Source: Mesorhizobium sp. NZP2077 (GTDB taxonomy: Bacteria; Pseudomonadota; Alphaproteobacteria; Rhizobiales; Rhizobiaceae). From it: DNA of 64,000 bases. Numbering within the stretch: the first letter of the stretch is position 1; each line of letters begins with the position of its first letter. A model generated the notes under the pieces. That model was not told the DNA's origin. It saw nothing but the letters and a program-made list of their open reading frames with translations, and did no database searches. Position numbers and translations under genes: made by a program. The stretch covers positions 186,001 through 250,000 of the forward strand of contig NZ_CP051294.1 of NCBI RefSeq assembly GCF_013170805.1, in the 5' to 3' direction. Below are positions 19,266 to 27,960 of this stretch, in pieces.

Positions 19266-19390
19266 CCCATGCTCGCGCAGTTGGAGCTCCTATTGAACGC
19301 CTGACCGGCACGACAGAGGACGCCATCAAGACCGCGCCGTCGGCGTACACCCCCCTTGCCGCTCCGCCGTGGCGGAGCGGGTTAGTCCAA

Positions 19391-19481
19391 ACGGTAAGAT
19401 GTTGCGCAGAGGATTATGCTGCGGAGGCTCCATTTCCTCCCTGATTTCAGGCAATCTGGAGTAATCTCCGCAACATAATTT
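19391..19481 (+). repeat. RIT terminal inverted repeat, left
   Basis: About 91 bp, matching the complement of 22712-22802 except for a few positions clustered in the inner half. It contains a smaller internal dyad: ATTATGCTGCGGAGG and, further in, CTCCGCAACATAAT, suggesting paired recombinase binding sites. Confidence 0.88.
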
Positions 19482-19488
19482 ATTGGAC

Positions 19489-20484
19489 TCAAATAGCGTT
19501 TAGGAACGCCATCACGCCCTTGTTCTCTTTCCACGGCCTTTCCGGTCGCGGAGCGGCGGCGCTGCAGAGTGCCATCGCTTTCGCTTTCATCTCGAGATCG
19601 ATCTCGGCGTAGATGTTGGTGGTCTCAAGGCTTACATGTCCGAGCCATGCACGGATGGTGTTAAGGTCGACACCCGCCTGCAGCAGATGGCAGGCGCATG
19701 TATGGCGGATCACGTGGGGTGTGATCGGCCTTGCAGCGAGCGATGGCACCTGTGCCGCACATCGCTCGACAAGCCGATAAACTCCGAACCGCGTATATCG
19801 TTTGCGATGGCGGCTGAGGAAGACGGGCTCGCAGGTTTCCCGTCCCTGAATGAGCTCGCCGAGCGTATCCTCTGTGCGCGCCCACAGTGGGCATTGGCGG
19901 ATTTTGTTGCCTTTGCCGTGAAGAGTGACGAGCGCATGATTATCGCCGCGCCGACTGATCTGAAGATCGCCGACCTCTAATCTCGTGGCTTCCGAGACCC
20001 GCGCTCCCGTGTTGTAGAGGAAGAGCAACAGGGCATGCTCGGCCTGGCCGCGTAGGGTTTGGCGGTCGGGAACCGTTACAAGCGCTTCCATTTCGTCCCT
20101 GCTCATCCACGAGACCGGCTGCGGCGCGGCCTTCTTTGTCGTGATGGCACGGATCTGCGCGCACCAGGCAAGATGAGCTGGGTCACGGCTGGCGACAAAG
20201 CGCGCGAAGGATCGGATCGCCGTCAGACGTTGGTTTCGGGTCTGTACCGAGCAACTGCGGCTCTCCTCAAGATGAGCAAGGAACTGCAGTATGAGTGCCG
20301 GAGTAATATCTTCGACATTCAGACGATCCGCTGATTTGCGGATCTTTGTACTGATAAATGGCAGCAGCAGCGTGAAGCTGTCGCGATAGCTCATTTGCGT
20401 ATTGCGGGCGAGACGGCGTTCAGTGAAGATGTAATCAGCCAGAAAGCGCCGAAGCCAAGGGCCGAGTGTACGAAGATCACGCAT
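19489..20484 (-). CDS. RIT tyrosine recombinase, third gene
   Basis: 331 residues, phage-integrase type. Catalytic landmarks: LYNTGARVSEATRLEVGDL (Arg I), HGKGNKIRQCPL (Lys), PHVIRHTCACHLLQAGVD (HxxR), WLGHVSLETTNIYAEIDLE (GH and Tyr). N-terminal SAM-like domain with ARNTQMSYRDSFTLLLPF. Overlaps the second gene by 8 bp and ends 8 bp from the left inverted repeat. Full catalytic set, so probably active. Confidence 0.92.
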   Translation of the reverse strand: MRDLRTLGPWLRRFLADYIFTERRLARNTQMSYRDSFTLLLPFISTKIRKSADRLNVEDITPALILQFLAHLEESRSCSVQTRNQRLTAIRSFARFVASRDPAHLAWCAQIRAITTKKAAPQPVSWMSRDEMEALVTVPDRQTLRGQAEHALLLFLYNTGARVSEATRLEVGDLQISRRGDNHALVTLHGKGNKIRQCPLWARTEDTLGELIQGRETCEPVFLSRHRKRYTRFGVYRLVERCAAQVPSLAARPITPHVIRHTCACHLLQAGVDLNTIRAWLGHVSLETTNIYAEIDLEMKAKAMALCSAAAPRPERPWKENKGVMAFLNAI

Positions 20485-21427
20485 GGTGTCCTCCGTTGAC
20501 GTAGCGGTCGAAGCAGGCCGATGCTTCGTGTAACAGTTCCGGTGTCATCGACAGGTAGACGCTTGTGCCGTCCAGGTCGGCGTGACCGAGATATGTCGAG
20601 AGTGCTGGTAGCAGCCGTTGCACATCTGCGCCGTCGCGATACCAGGACGTCAGCCGATGGACGGCTGCAGTATGCCTCAGGGCGTGGAGACACGGGGCGC
20701 GTCGGCCATCATCCTTATGGTCGATTCCGACATGCTTGAGTAGCCGTTTGAATGCATGATCGACATTGTGTTTCCTTACCTGCGTTCCGTCGCGGTTTGC
20801 GAGAAAGGCGGACGCCATTCCTTCTGGCAGGGGGCGATCGGCACGGAGTTCGGCATAACGTCTAAGGGCACCGGCAAGTTGAGGCGCTACAGGAACGAGA
20901 CGGCTCTTGTAGAATTTGGTGTTCCTCACCGTCAGGATGGCGTCCGCAAGCTCGACATCCTTCATGGTCAGATGGAGCGCTTCGCTGGTTCGCAGCCCCG
21001 CGCCATACAGGATCAAGAGCAACATATGGAAGGTCTCGGCGTCGAGCCGGATACTGCGCTTGCGGCTAATGCCAATGCTTCCAAACAGACGCTGCAGTTC
21101 CTCACGGGAGTAGATGTAAGAGGGCGCTGATTGCGGCTCCCGCGGCTCTTCGTCCGCCGGCGGCAACGGCGAGGCGACAGCATAACCGCGACTGATCGCA
21201 TAACGGTAAAAACCGGCGAGAGTGCCATATTTGTTCGCGCGGCAACGCGTGAGCGGACCGGTTCCAGCGAGAAAGCGGCGCGCATCGCTTTCGGTAACCG
21301 CATCGCAGCACGCGTGCTCGGGGAAGTTCTTGCAAAATTGGTACAATGTCCTTGCGCTGGTGATAAATCGCGCGCCATGGGCGCGCCGCCATACGACATA
21401 GTGGTCGACCGCTTCACGAAGAATCAT
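20477..21427 (-). CDS. RIT tyrosine recombinase, second gene
   Basis: 316 residues. Catalytic landmarks: LYGAGLRTSEALHLTMKDVE, TKFYKSRLVP (Lys region), LHALRHTAAVHRLTSW and YLGHADLDGTSVYLSMTPEL with the final Tyr. Its ATG overlaps the first gene stop (ATGA). Complete. The middle gene of the trio; all three are likely translated from one mRNA. Confidence 0.92.
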   Translation of the reverse strand: MILREAVDHYVVWRRAHGARFITSARTLYQFCKNFPEHACCDAVTESDARRFLAGTGPLTRCRANKYGTLAGFYRYAISRGYAVASPLPPADEEPREPQSAPSYIYSREELQRLFGSIGISRKRSIRLDAETFHMLLLILYGAGLRTSEALHLTMKDVELADAILTVRNTKFYKSRLVPVAPQLAGALRRYAELRADRPLPEGMASAFLANRDGTQVRKHNVDHAFKRLLKHVGIDHKDDGRRAPCLHALRHTAAVHRLTSWYRDGADVQRLLPALSTYLGHADLDGTSVYLSMTPELLHEASACFDRYVNGGHHA

Positions 21428-22656
21428 AGGAGGCCTCCCAGATCGATCTCCGCAACCTCGCGAAGAACATTGAGATTGACCTTGGCGTAGATCGCGGTGG
21501 CCCTCGTGCTTCGATGACCGAGATAGTCTCCGACCGCCTTCATCGATAAACCTTGATCCAGGAGATGTTGGGCCGCGGCATGGCGTAACGCATGTGGGCC
21601 GCGGCGCTTGCCTGTGATTCCGAGATCATTGAGACGAGTAAAGACGATCCCCTTAATTACCCCGCGGGTAAGCGGCCTAATCGGGGCTTTCATCGTCAGG
21701 AACAGTGTCCGTTCAGGGTGCGCGGGTCGAACCTCGCGCAAGTAACGCAGGATCGCTTGCCCCACATCTGGTGACAGCGGATAGAGATGGGTGCGTCCGG
21801 GCTTGGGGCAGCGTACCCGCAACATCTCCTGCTGCCAGTCTAAGTCTCCCAGCTGCAGGCCGCTGACTTCTCCGGCACGCAGACCGTAGGTGATCAGCAG
21901 CATCAGGATAGCGCGGGCGCGTATCTCGTGGGGATGGTTTCCTTCTGTGGTAGCGAGTAGACGGGTGACCTCGTCCCGGTTCAATCCCTTCGGAATTGTC
22001 TCGCCCGGATAGCGCCGTGGCGGCATGATCCCGTCGGCCAATCCCGGTCTGCACCAAGCCTGCTGCTCGGCGAACCGGATGAACCTACGAAGTTGTTGAG
22101 CATAGAGATGGGCGGTTGAACGATTAAAACCGCGCGCATGATAACGCGCGATAAACTGATCGAAGTAGGATATCCCTGCCGACGATAGATCGACGCCTGT
22201 TTCATCCAGCCAAACGAAAAAGCTGTCGACCGTTCGACAACAATCATCGATCGTCTTCTTCGCCCATCCGCGTTCGGAGGCCATGCGCGTGGCAAAGATA
22301 GCAACCTCGCGCGTATGGGAGTGGAACATAGCCCGCGGCTCAAACCAGCCCATAAAGCGCATCCACCGCTCAGCGTGCCCGAAGAAGCGCCGACCTGCGC
22401 GAGATCGTGACTTGCGTTCCGCGGGTGAGGACCACCGCCGGAGCGCGTTCTCGATCTTGGACAAGTTCGAACTGTCGTTGTCGTGCAAATCGAGAATGCG
22501 CACCAAATCCCACTGGTGGTATGCGATCTTCCGCAATGTCTCGATCTTAATGCCGAGACGCTCGCAATGCGAAAGATACTGAAGCCGCTCCTTCTGCAAT
22601 GGGGCGGAACGATAGCGCGCGATCGTGCGCGGTTGTCCAAATAGAATTTCAAACAT
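21424..22656 (-). CDS. RIT tyrosine recombinase, first gene
   Basis: 410 residues, longest of the three, which fits RIT order. The N-terminal half has an added helical region before the SAM-like domain. Catalytic landmarks: LITYGLRAGEVSGLQLGDLD, KPGRTHLYPL, GPHALRHAAAQHLLDQGLS, YLGHRSTRATAIYAKVNLN. Starts 55 bp inside the right inverted repeat. Complete. Confidence 0.92.
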   Translation of the reverse strand: MFEILFGQPRTIARYRSAPLQKERLQYLSHCERLGIKIETLRKIAYHQWDLVRILDLHDNDSSNLSKIENALRRWSSPAERKSRSRAGRRFFGHAERWMRFMGWFEPRAMFHSHTREVAIFATRMASERGWAKKTIDDCCRTVDSFFVWLDETGVDLSSAGISYFDQFIARYHARGFNRSTAHLYAQQLRRFIRFAEQQAWCRPGLADGIMPPRRYPGETIPKGLNRDEVTRLLATTEGNHPHEIRARAILMLLITYGLRAGEVSGLQLGDLDWQQEMLRVRCPKPGRTHLYPLSPDVGQAILRYLREVRPAHPERTLFLTMKAPIRPLTRGVIKGIVFTRLNDLGITGKRRGPHALRHAAAQHLLDQGLSMKAVGDYLGHRSTRATAIYAKVNLNVLREVAEIDLGGLL

Positions 22657-22711
22657 GATCCGAGTCTCCTTGTTGTTGGAGCCCTGATCATGCCACCGGC
22701 TTGGCTTCAGA

Positions 22712-22802
22712 AAATTATGTTGCGGAGATTACTTCAAATTGTCTGAAATCTGGGAGGAAATGGAGCCTCCGCAGCATAATCCTCTGCGCAACATCTTACC
22801 GT
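22712..22802 (-). repeat. RIT terminal inverted repeat, right
   Basis: Partner of 19391-19481. Its last bases TACCGT (22797-22802) are shared with the IS66 tnpC sequence at the insertion point. Confidence 0.88.
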
Positions 22803-23768
22803 CAGACACAGATGATGGCCGCCAAGGGCGTCGATATCGAGCGATCCACCCTTGCGCGCAGCGCCGGCTACGCCGCCGCCTTGCTCGATCCGATCTACAA
22901 TCGCATCCGCGAGATCGGCCGTACCCGCACCAAGATTCACACCGACGACACGCGGCTTCCGATCCTGGCGCCCGGCACCGGCAAGACGCACAAGGGCGCG
23001 CTCTGGGTTTACGTCGCCGACGACCGCAACTCAGGCTCGCAGGAGCCGCCGATCGCCTGGTATCGCGCCACCATGGGACGCGCCGGCGAGAGCGTGATGA
23101 CCGAGCTCGCCGGATTTGCCGGCACGCTCCAGGCCGACGGTTTCAGCGGCTATAACCAGATCTACAAGGGCGGCGCCATTCGAGAAGCTGCCTGCCTGGC
23201 CCATCTGCGTCGCAAGATATTCGACGTTCACGACAGCCAGCCGACCGAACTCAGCACGACGGCGATGGCCGGTATCCAGGCGATCTACCGGATCGAGGAA
23301 GAGATACGGGGGCTCCCGCCCGCCGAGCGATTGGCCGCACGACGAAGGCGGACCCGCCCCCTGGTCCGGGCGCTGCGACGACAGCTCATGCGCCAGGGCA
23401 ACGGTTTGTCGCGCCATGCCGATATCGCGAAGGCCTTCGCCTATGGCGCCAGGCGATGGCGCGCGTTCAACCGCTTCCTATACGATGGCCGGCTCGAGCC
23501 CGACAACCTGATCGCGGAGCGGGCGATTCGTGGATTTACGGTTGGCCGGCGCAATTGGCTTTTCTCGGGCAACTTCGCCGCGGCAGAGCGGTCCGCGGTC
23601 GTGCTCAGCATCATTGAGACCTGCAAGCTGTGCGGCGTCGATGCCGAAGCCTACATGGCCGATGTCACCGAGCGCATCCAGAACGACTGGCCAGCCTCGC
23701 GCTGGGACGAGCTGATGCCATGGAATTGGGGGCGCCGCCAAGAGATGCCGCTCCCCTTGGCGGCATGA
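22799..23768 (+). pseudogene. tnpC: IS66 transposase TnpC, 3' part (split gene)
   Basis: Continuation of the gene started at 16124. It carries the whole catalytic core: HTDDTRLPILAPG (first Asp), LQADGFSGYNQIY (second Asp), LAHLRRKIFDVH and NLIAERAIRGFTVGRRNWLF (Glu), plus the small C-terminal domain ETCKLCGVDAEAYM. No start of its own; separated from its N-terminal part by about 6 kb. Its stop overlaps the start of the UPF0149 gene (ATGA). Confidence 0.9.
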
Positions 23769-24361
23769 GCGCGATCGATGACATGGCGCTGTCGGACGAG
23801 GCGCTCGAGGCCTGGATGGCCGCCAAGACCGCCCCCCGCCCGTTGGTGCGGACCATATCGGCGCTGGATGGCTTCGTAACGGCGGCGGTCACCGGGCCCC
23901 GGTTCGCGGACCCGCAAGACTGGATGTGCCCGCTCATGGGGTTGCCGCGCGACGTCCTGGCCAAAGGCTCTGCAACCGATCACGCGGTGTTTGCCAGCCT
24001 CGCCAGGATCCACAACCGGATCAACGAGACGCTGTTCGACAGACCGCAGGATTATGCGCCCCGGTTCGCCACCAAGCCCAGCGGCAGCATCGACCCCCGG
24101 CCGTGGTGCCAGGGCTTCCACACGGCCATGAATCTCAACATCAAACGCTGGAAACGGCTACTCGACCTCGACAACCCCAACCACGGCCTGCTGCTGCCGA
24201 TCCTGATCTACTGCGTGGACAAAAAGGGCAGGCCCGTCCTCGGCAAGCCCCGACCGGGGCCTGAGACCGCGCACTTCATCGAGCACGAGGCCTACAAAGA
24301 CATCGCCCTCGTCATCCCCGCCCTCCGCGAACTCCACTACGTCACCCACTACCATCAGTGA
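23765..24361 (+). CDS. UPF0149 (YecA-like) protein of IS66
   Basis: 198 residues. LSDEALEAWMAAKTAPRP then ISALDGFVTAAVTGPRF and WMCPLMGLP are the conserved UPF0149 features; proteins of this family ride in some IS66 elements downstream of tnpC. Its function in transposition is unknown. It lies between the tnpC stop (overlap ATGA) and the right inverted repeat at 24426. The ATG at 23765 is preferred to an upstream in-frame one within tnpC. Confidence 0.8.
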   Translation: MSAIDDMALSDEALEAWMAAKTAPRPLVRTISALDGFVTAAVTGPRFADPQDWMCPLMGLPRDVLAKGSATDHAVFASLARIHNRINETLFDRPQDYAPRFATKPSGSIDPRPWCQGFHTAMNLNIKRWKRLLDLDNPNHGLLLPILIYCVDKKGRPVLGKPRPGPETAHFIEHEAYKDIALVIPALRELHYVTHYHQ

Positions 24362-24450
24362 TCGGCGCCGGCGCGCGCCGGCCAACGAGCGACCTACCAT
24401 CGACGAGCCACAAGACGATTTTGGCCAAGGTGCCTTGGTGCATCGCTTAC

Positions 24451-24458
24451 CTTCTTGA
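24451..24458. repeat. 8-bp target duplication, right copy (first IS66)
   Basis: CTTCTTGA, identical to 15203-15210. Confidence 0.92.
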
Positions 24459-24561
24459 GGAAGATTCAGCGCTACATCGGCGCGCACACTGCGCTCACAC
24501 AGGCACTGACGTTGCAAAGTCGGTTATTTCGATCGCAGAGACTCTCAACTTCAGACGACAG

Positions 24562-24711
24562 CTAACGGCGCCGGGCGCTCGCGCGTCGGCGGAGCCACCG
24601 GCGACCGGCCACCATCGCTACAACCGTGAGCGCGGCGGCGATGTAGAGCATCTCGGTGGTGCCGTCGCCTCCATCTGGAGCCACGCCGAAAATCCGCTCG
24701 ATAAAATCCAT
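24562..24711 (-). CDS. Small membrane protein, 49 residues
   Basis: Minus-strand ATG at 24711 preceded by AAGGAG six bases upstream, a very good ribosome site. The product begins MDFIERIFGVAPDGGDGTTE, has one hydrophobic segment (about residues 21-36, LYIAAALTVVAMVAG) and ends in an arginine-rich tail RRWLRRRASARRR, so it should sit in the inner membrane with the C-terminus inside. Lies 48 bp after the BNR-repeat protein gene, same direction, so probably one transcript. I know of no family for it. Confidence 0.7.
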   Translation of the reverse strand: MDFIERIFGVAPDGGDGTTEMLYIAAALTVVAMVAGRRWLRRRASARRR

Positions 24712-24759
24712 GTGTTTCTCCTTCCTGAGATGAATAAGCTATCGGTATGCCTTCACGCG

Positions 24760-27700
24760 CTAGTTCCTTCCGATCCCTATTGGCTCGACGCCGGCGCTCC
24801 TGAGAGCGAGGTTGAGCGCGGCAGCCTCTTCCTTCCCCGCGTCAAACTTTTTGATTTCGGCATCGACCTTCGACACGATCTCATCGGCGACTTGTCGGGC
24901 GGGCTGCGTCGGCGCCTCGTCGGCAACGGCCACCACGCTGATGAGGTCAACCAGCTTATCCTTCAAGCCAGGCGGGTTCCGCTCTTGGTCTAGCGGCGTC
25001 TCCTGCTTGATGTCGATCAGCGCTCCCTCGATTGCCTCAAGCTGTCCAGCCAAGGCTTGAGCACGATCCCCAAGCGGAGTGCGCTTTTCTCCAAGCCACT
25101 TCTGCATATCCGCCATCTGTCGCTTCATCAGGCGAATATGATTGACCGTCTGATTGAGCGCAGAAAGCCTGCTGAACAACTCTTGTAGGAGCGCGAACTG
25201 CTCGGCGAATTCCTTCTCAGTCGTAACTACCCTTGGATCCTTGACGACGGAGAAGCTGACGATTTGATCCTTATCACCTGTTTCGAGCCGAACTCTATAG
25301 CTGCCTGGAATGACAGCAGGGCCGCTCGGATCCTCCCTCTCCGCCGCGAGAGCCTTGTACTTCGGGGTCTCCAGCGATCGGTCTAGCTGGGCCGCTCCCG
25401 GATATCTGAGATCCCAAACGAAGCGGTTGAGGCCAGCTTTCGTGCCGAGCTTCGAGTGAAGAGGAATGTCTTTGTCATCGCTTGAAAAGCTGGTGATGAC
25501 GTCGCCGCGAGCGTCCTGGAAGGTCAGTTTAATCGGGTGTTCCGCATCGCTGGCCAACCAATAATTGATGATCGCTCCGTCCGGCGGATTCTCACCGCAG
25601 TCGAGATAGCGACGATCGCTTCGCCCGTCGTCGAACTCCACGACTTCTTTGGCGGCGCCTATGCCCCAGCCCATGTAGCCGATACCGGGTTTGGAGATGC
25701 CGACTTTGGAGAAACTTTGCCCAGCGGCCCATGCCAGCTTGGTCCGGATTGCAGAACGTGGGTTCATCAGCTTTACGTCTTTTTGATCGGCATCTAGTTC
25801 GCGCAGTGGGGTAATGTCATCGAGGATCCAGAAAGACCGGCCATGGGTACCGACGACGAGGTCGCTTCCTTTGATCTTCAGATCGTAGACAGGAACGATG
25901 GGCAAACCCCCAGCCATACGGGACCAATGCGTACCGTCATCGAGACTGAAGAAAACTCCGGTTTCAGTGCCGACGAAAAGCAGTCCAGAACGAATTGGAT
26001 CAGCGCGTAACACACGAGTTATTTCGGCTTGCGGGAAGTTGCCGTTGATCGATTGCCAGCTCTTGCCTCCGTCCTTGGTGCGAAAGAGACAGGGCCGGTA
26101 GTCTGAAAGTTTGTATCGCGTGGCCGCGACATAAACGGTCTCTGCGTCGTGCGGGGAAATTTCCAGGCATCCCACATAGGCTAGTTCGGGCATCTGCTTG
26201 GGAGTGACGTTGCTCCACTGTGTTCCCTCGTTCCTTGTCACGTGGACAAGGCCGTCATCAGTAGACGCCCAGATCTCGCCTTTGCGGTGCGGAGACTCCA
26301 TGAGCGAAGCGCACGTCGCATGAACCTCGGCACCCGAGTTGTCGCGGGTCAAGATGCCGCCCGAATAGTCCTGCCGAACGGGATCGTTGAGGCTTAGATC
26401 CGGCGACATGGCTGTCCAGCTCGAGCCTTCGTCGCGGCTGCGGAAGACGTGATTGCCCCCGGCATAGAGCGTCTTTGCATCATGCGGAGAGAAAGCAATC
26501 GGGAAAGTCCAACCGAAACGGTAGCGCATGTTCTTTGGCGCTTCACTGACCGTGTATTCCGGCCAGACGTTGACCACGCGGATCTGGCGAGTGCGATGGT
26601 CATAACGTTGCAGAGCCGAGGTGCTGCCTGGGCTTGAGCCGATCGCGCCGCAATAGACGATATTGGGATCCTTGGGATCGACGACAATGAATCCACTCTC
26701 GCCGGTGCCGGGATAGGTGCAGTCGCCCAGTGGAATGACACCCCACTCCGAAGCGCTCGGAACCGAGATCGCGGTATTGTCCTGCTGCGTGGCGTAGACG
26801 CGGTATGGATACTGGTTATCGACGTCGATGCGATAGAACTGCGCCGTCATCTGGTTGTAGATCGATGACCACGTTGTGCCGCCATTGAACGTCACACAGG
26901 CGCCGCCATCATTGCCTTGAATCATCCGCTTGGGGTTTGCTGGGTCGATCCAAAGGTCGTGATTGTCAGGGTGCGGTGTCGTCACTTCGGCAAAATTTAC
27001 CCCGCCATCACTCGACTTCCACATCTGCAAATTGTTGACGTAAACTGTGTCGGCGTGGCGGGGATCGGCGAAGACATGTGTGTAGTAAAAAGGACGATGC
27101 ATCAGATCACGGTTCTGCGAGACCTGTATCCAATGGTCACCATGATCATCAGTGCGATACAGCCCGATTCTGTCGCCCTCAGCCTCAATAAGCGCGTAGG
27201 CTCGCCCGGATTGGGCTTCGGAGACGGAAACACCAAGTTTCCCGAGTGGGCCGTCGGGTAAGCCGTTCCGCCCGGACAACTCCTCCCAGCTATCACCCCC
27301 GTCCAGAGACCTGAACAGTCCGCTTCCCGGCCCGCCGCTGCTCAGGTTCCAGAAGTTCCGCCGTGTCTGCCAGATAGTGGCAAGAAGGATGCGCGGGTTG
27401 TTAGCATCCATCGAGATGTCGACTGCGCCGGCGTCGGGGCCGCGATCAAGGACCTTCTGCCAAGTCTTGCCTCCGTCCTTGGAGCGAAATACGCCGCGTT
27501 CCTCGTTGGGTCCAAACGCATCGCCGAGTGCAGCAACAAAGACGATGTCGGGATCATGCGGATGAATGCAAATCTTGCCGATGTGTCGGGTGTCTTTCAA
27601 ACCGAGATGAATCCAGCTGCGACCGGCGTCGGTCGACCTGTAAACGCCGTCGCCGTAGGAGACATCGTTGCGGATCGTCGTCTCGCCCATGCCCACATAG

Positions 27701-27960
27701 ATGACGTTCGAGTCCGAGCGGGCGACCGCCAGCGCACCGACACTTGCGCTGGAAAAGTAACCGTCGGATATGCAGCGCCAATAGACGCCGCCGTCTATTG
27801 TCTTCCACACACCCCCGGCACAAGCACCGAAATAGAAGACCATCGGCTCGTTGGGGTCTCCCGCCACCGCCACAACACGGCCGCCTCTGGCTGGTCCTAT
27901 GCATCTCCACTTAAGCGCTTCGAGGTGCTTGGGGTCCGTTACACGGATCGGCGTCGACAT
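24760..27960 (-). CDS. BNR/Asp-box (VPS10-type) beta-propeller repeat protein
   Basis: 1066 residues. At least nine Asp-box motifs of the S-x-D-x-G-x-[ST]-W type appear along residues about 50-690, for instance STDAGRSWIHLG, SKDGGKTWQKV, SLDGGDSWEEL, SRDEGSSWTAM and TKDGGKSWQSI. This predicts two seven-bladed propellers like sortilin/VPS10 or xyloglucanase folds. The last 300 residues are different: a beta-rich part then a helical, coiled-coil-like stretch (about 930-1010, FAEQFALLQELFSRLSALNQ). No signal peptide seen, which is odd for such folds. Substrate unknown. Followed by the 49-residue membrane protein; originally followed, before IS66 inserted, by the M20 gene. Confidence 0.85.
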   Translation of the reverse strand: MSTPIRVTDPKHLEALKWRCIGPARGGRVVAVAGDPNEPMVFYFGACAGGVWKTIDGGVYWRCISDGYFSSASVGALAVARSDSNVIYVGMGETTIRNDVSYGDGVYRSTDAGRSWIHLGLKDTRHIGKICIHPHDPDIVFVAALGDAFGPNEERGVFRSKDGGKTWQKVLDRGPDAGAVDISMDANNPRILLATIWQTRRNFWNLSSGGPGSGLFRSLDGGDSWEELSGRNGLPDGPLGKLGVSVSEAQSGRAYALIEAEGDRIGLYRTDDHGDHWIQVSQNRDLMHRPFYYTHVFADPRHADTVYVNNLQMWKSSDGGVNFAEVTTPHPDNHDLWIDPANPKRMIQGNDGGACVTFNGGTTWSSIYNQMTAQFYRIDVDNQYPYRVYATQQDNTAISVPSASEWGVIPLGDCTYPGTGESGFIVVDPKDPNIVYCGAIGSSPGSTSALQRYDHRTRQIRVVNVWPEYTVSEAPKNMRYRFGWTFPIAFSPHDAKTLYAGGNHVFRSRDEGSSWTAMSPDLSLNDPVRQDYSGGILTRDNSGAEVHATCASLMESPHRKGEIWASTDDGLVHVTRNEGTQWSNVTPKQMPELAYVGCLEISPHDAETVYVAATRYKLSDYRPCLFRTKDGGKSWQSINGNFPQAEITRVLRADPIRSGLLFVGTETGVFFSLDDGTHWSRMAGGLPIVPVYDLKIKGSDLVVGTHGRSFWILDDITPLRELDADQKDVKLMNPRSAIRTKLAWAAGQSFSKVGISKPGIGYMGWGIGAAKEVVEFDDGRSDRRYLDCGENPPDGAIINYWLASDAEHPIKLTFQDARGDVITSFSSDDKDIPLHSKLGTKAGLNRFVWDLRYPGAAQLDRSLETPKYKALAAEREDPSGPAVIPGSYRVRLETGDKDQIVSFSVVKDPRVVTTEKEFAEQFALLQELFSRLSALNQTVNHIRLMKRQMADMQKWLGEKRTPLGDRAQALAGQLEAIEGALIDIKQETPLDQERNPPGLKDKLVDLISVVAVADEAPTQPARQVADEIVSKVDAEIKKFDAGKEEAAALNLALRSAGVEPIGIGRN

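Larger units (their letters stand above)
16849..19390. mobile_element. IS91-like element with accessory integrase
   Basis: 2.5-kb unit holding a Y-transposase gene (17132-18331) and a tyrosine recombinase gene (18342-19265) on the minus strand. Outer ends are TTGGACTAA (16849-16857) and its exact complement TTAGTCCAA (19382-19390), each followed inward by a GC-rich block. The right end directly abuts the RIT repeat at 19391. True IS91 elements lack long inverted repeats, so this 9-bp pair is a proposed boundary rather than a proven one. Confidence 0.6.
19391..22802 (-). mobile_element. RIT element (three tandem tyrosine recombinases)
   Basis: 3.4-kb unit bounded by about 91-bp inverted repeats (19391-19481 and 22712-22802) with only a few mismatches. 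Inside are three tyrosine recombinase genes in one direction that overlap by 4 and 8 bp. This is the defining layout of recombinase-in-trio elements. Its right end lies exactly at the tnpC break of the IS66 element; its left end abuts the IS91-like element. Confidence 0.88.
15211..24450 (+). mobile_element. IS66 family element carrying nested insertions
   Basis: Bounded by 25-bp inverted repeats with one mismatch, at 15211-15235 and 24426-24450, both beginning GTAAGCG as usual for IS66, and flanked by the perfect 8-bp repeat CTTCTTGA. It carries tnpA, tnpB, tnpC and a UPF0149-type gene. tnpC is split at about 16741/22798 by roughly 6.05 kb of foreign DNA (an IS91-like element and a RIT element). 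Without that DNA the element would be about 3.2 kb. The intact target duplication shows it moved here as a unit; the nested DNA has disabled its transposase. Confidence 0.92.
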
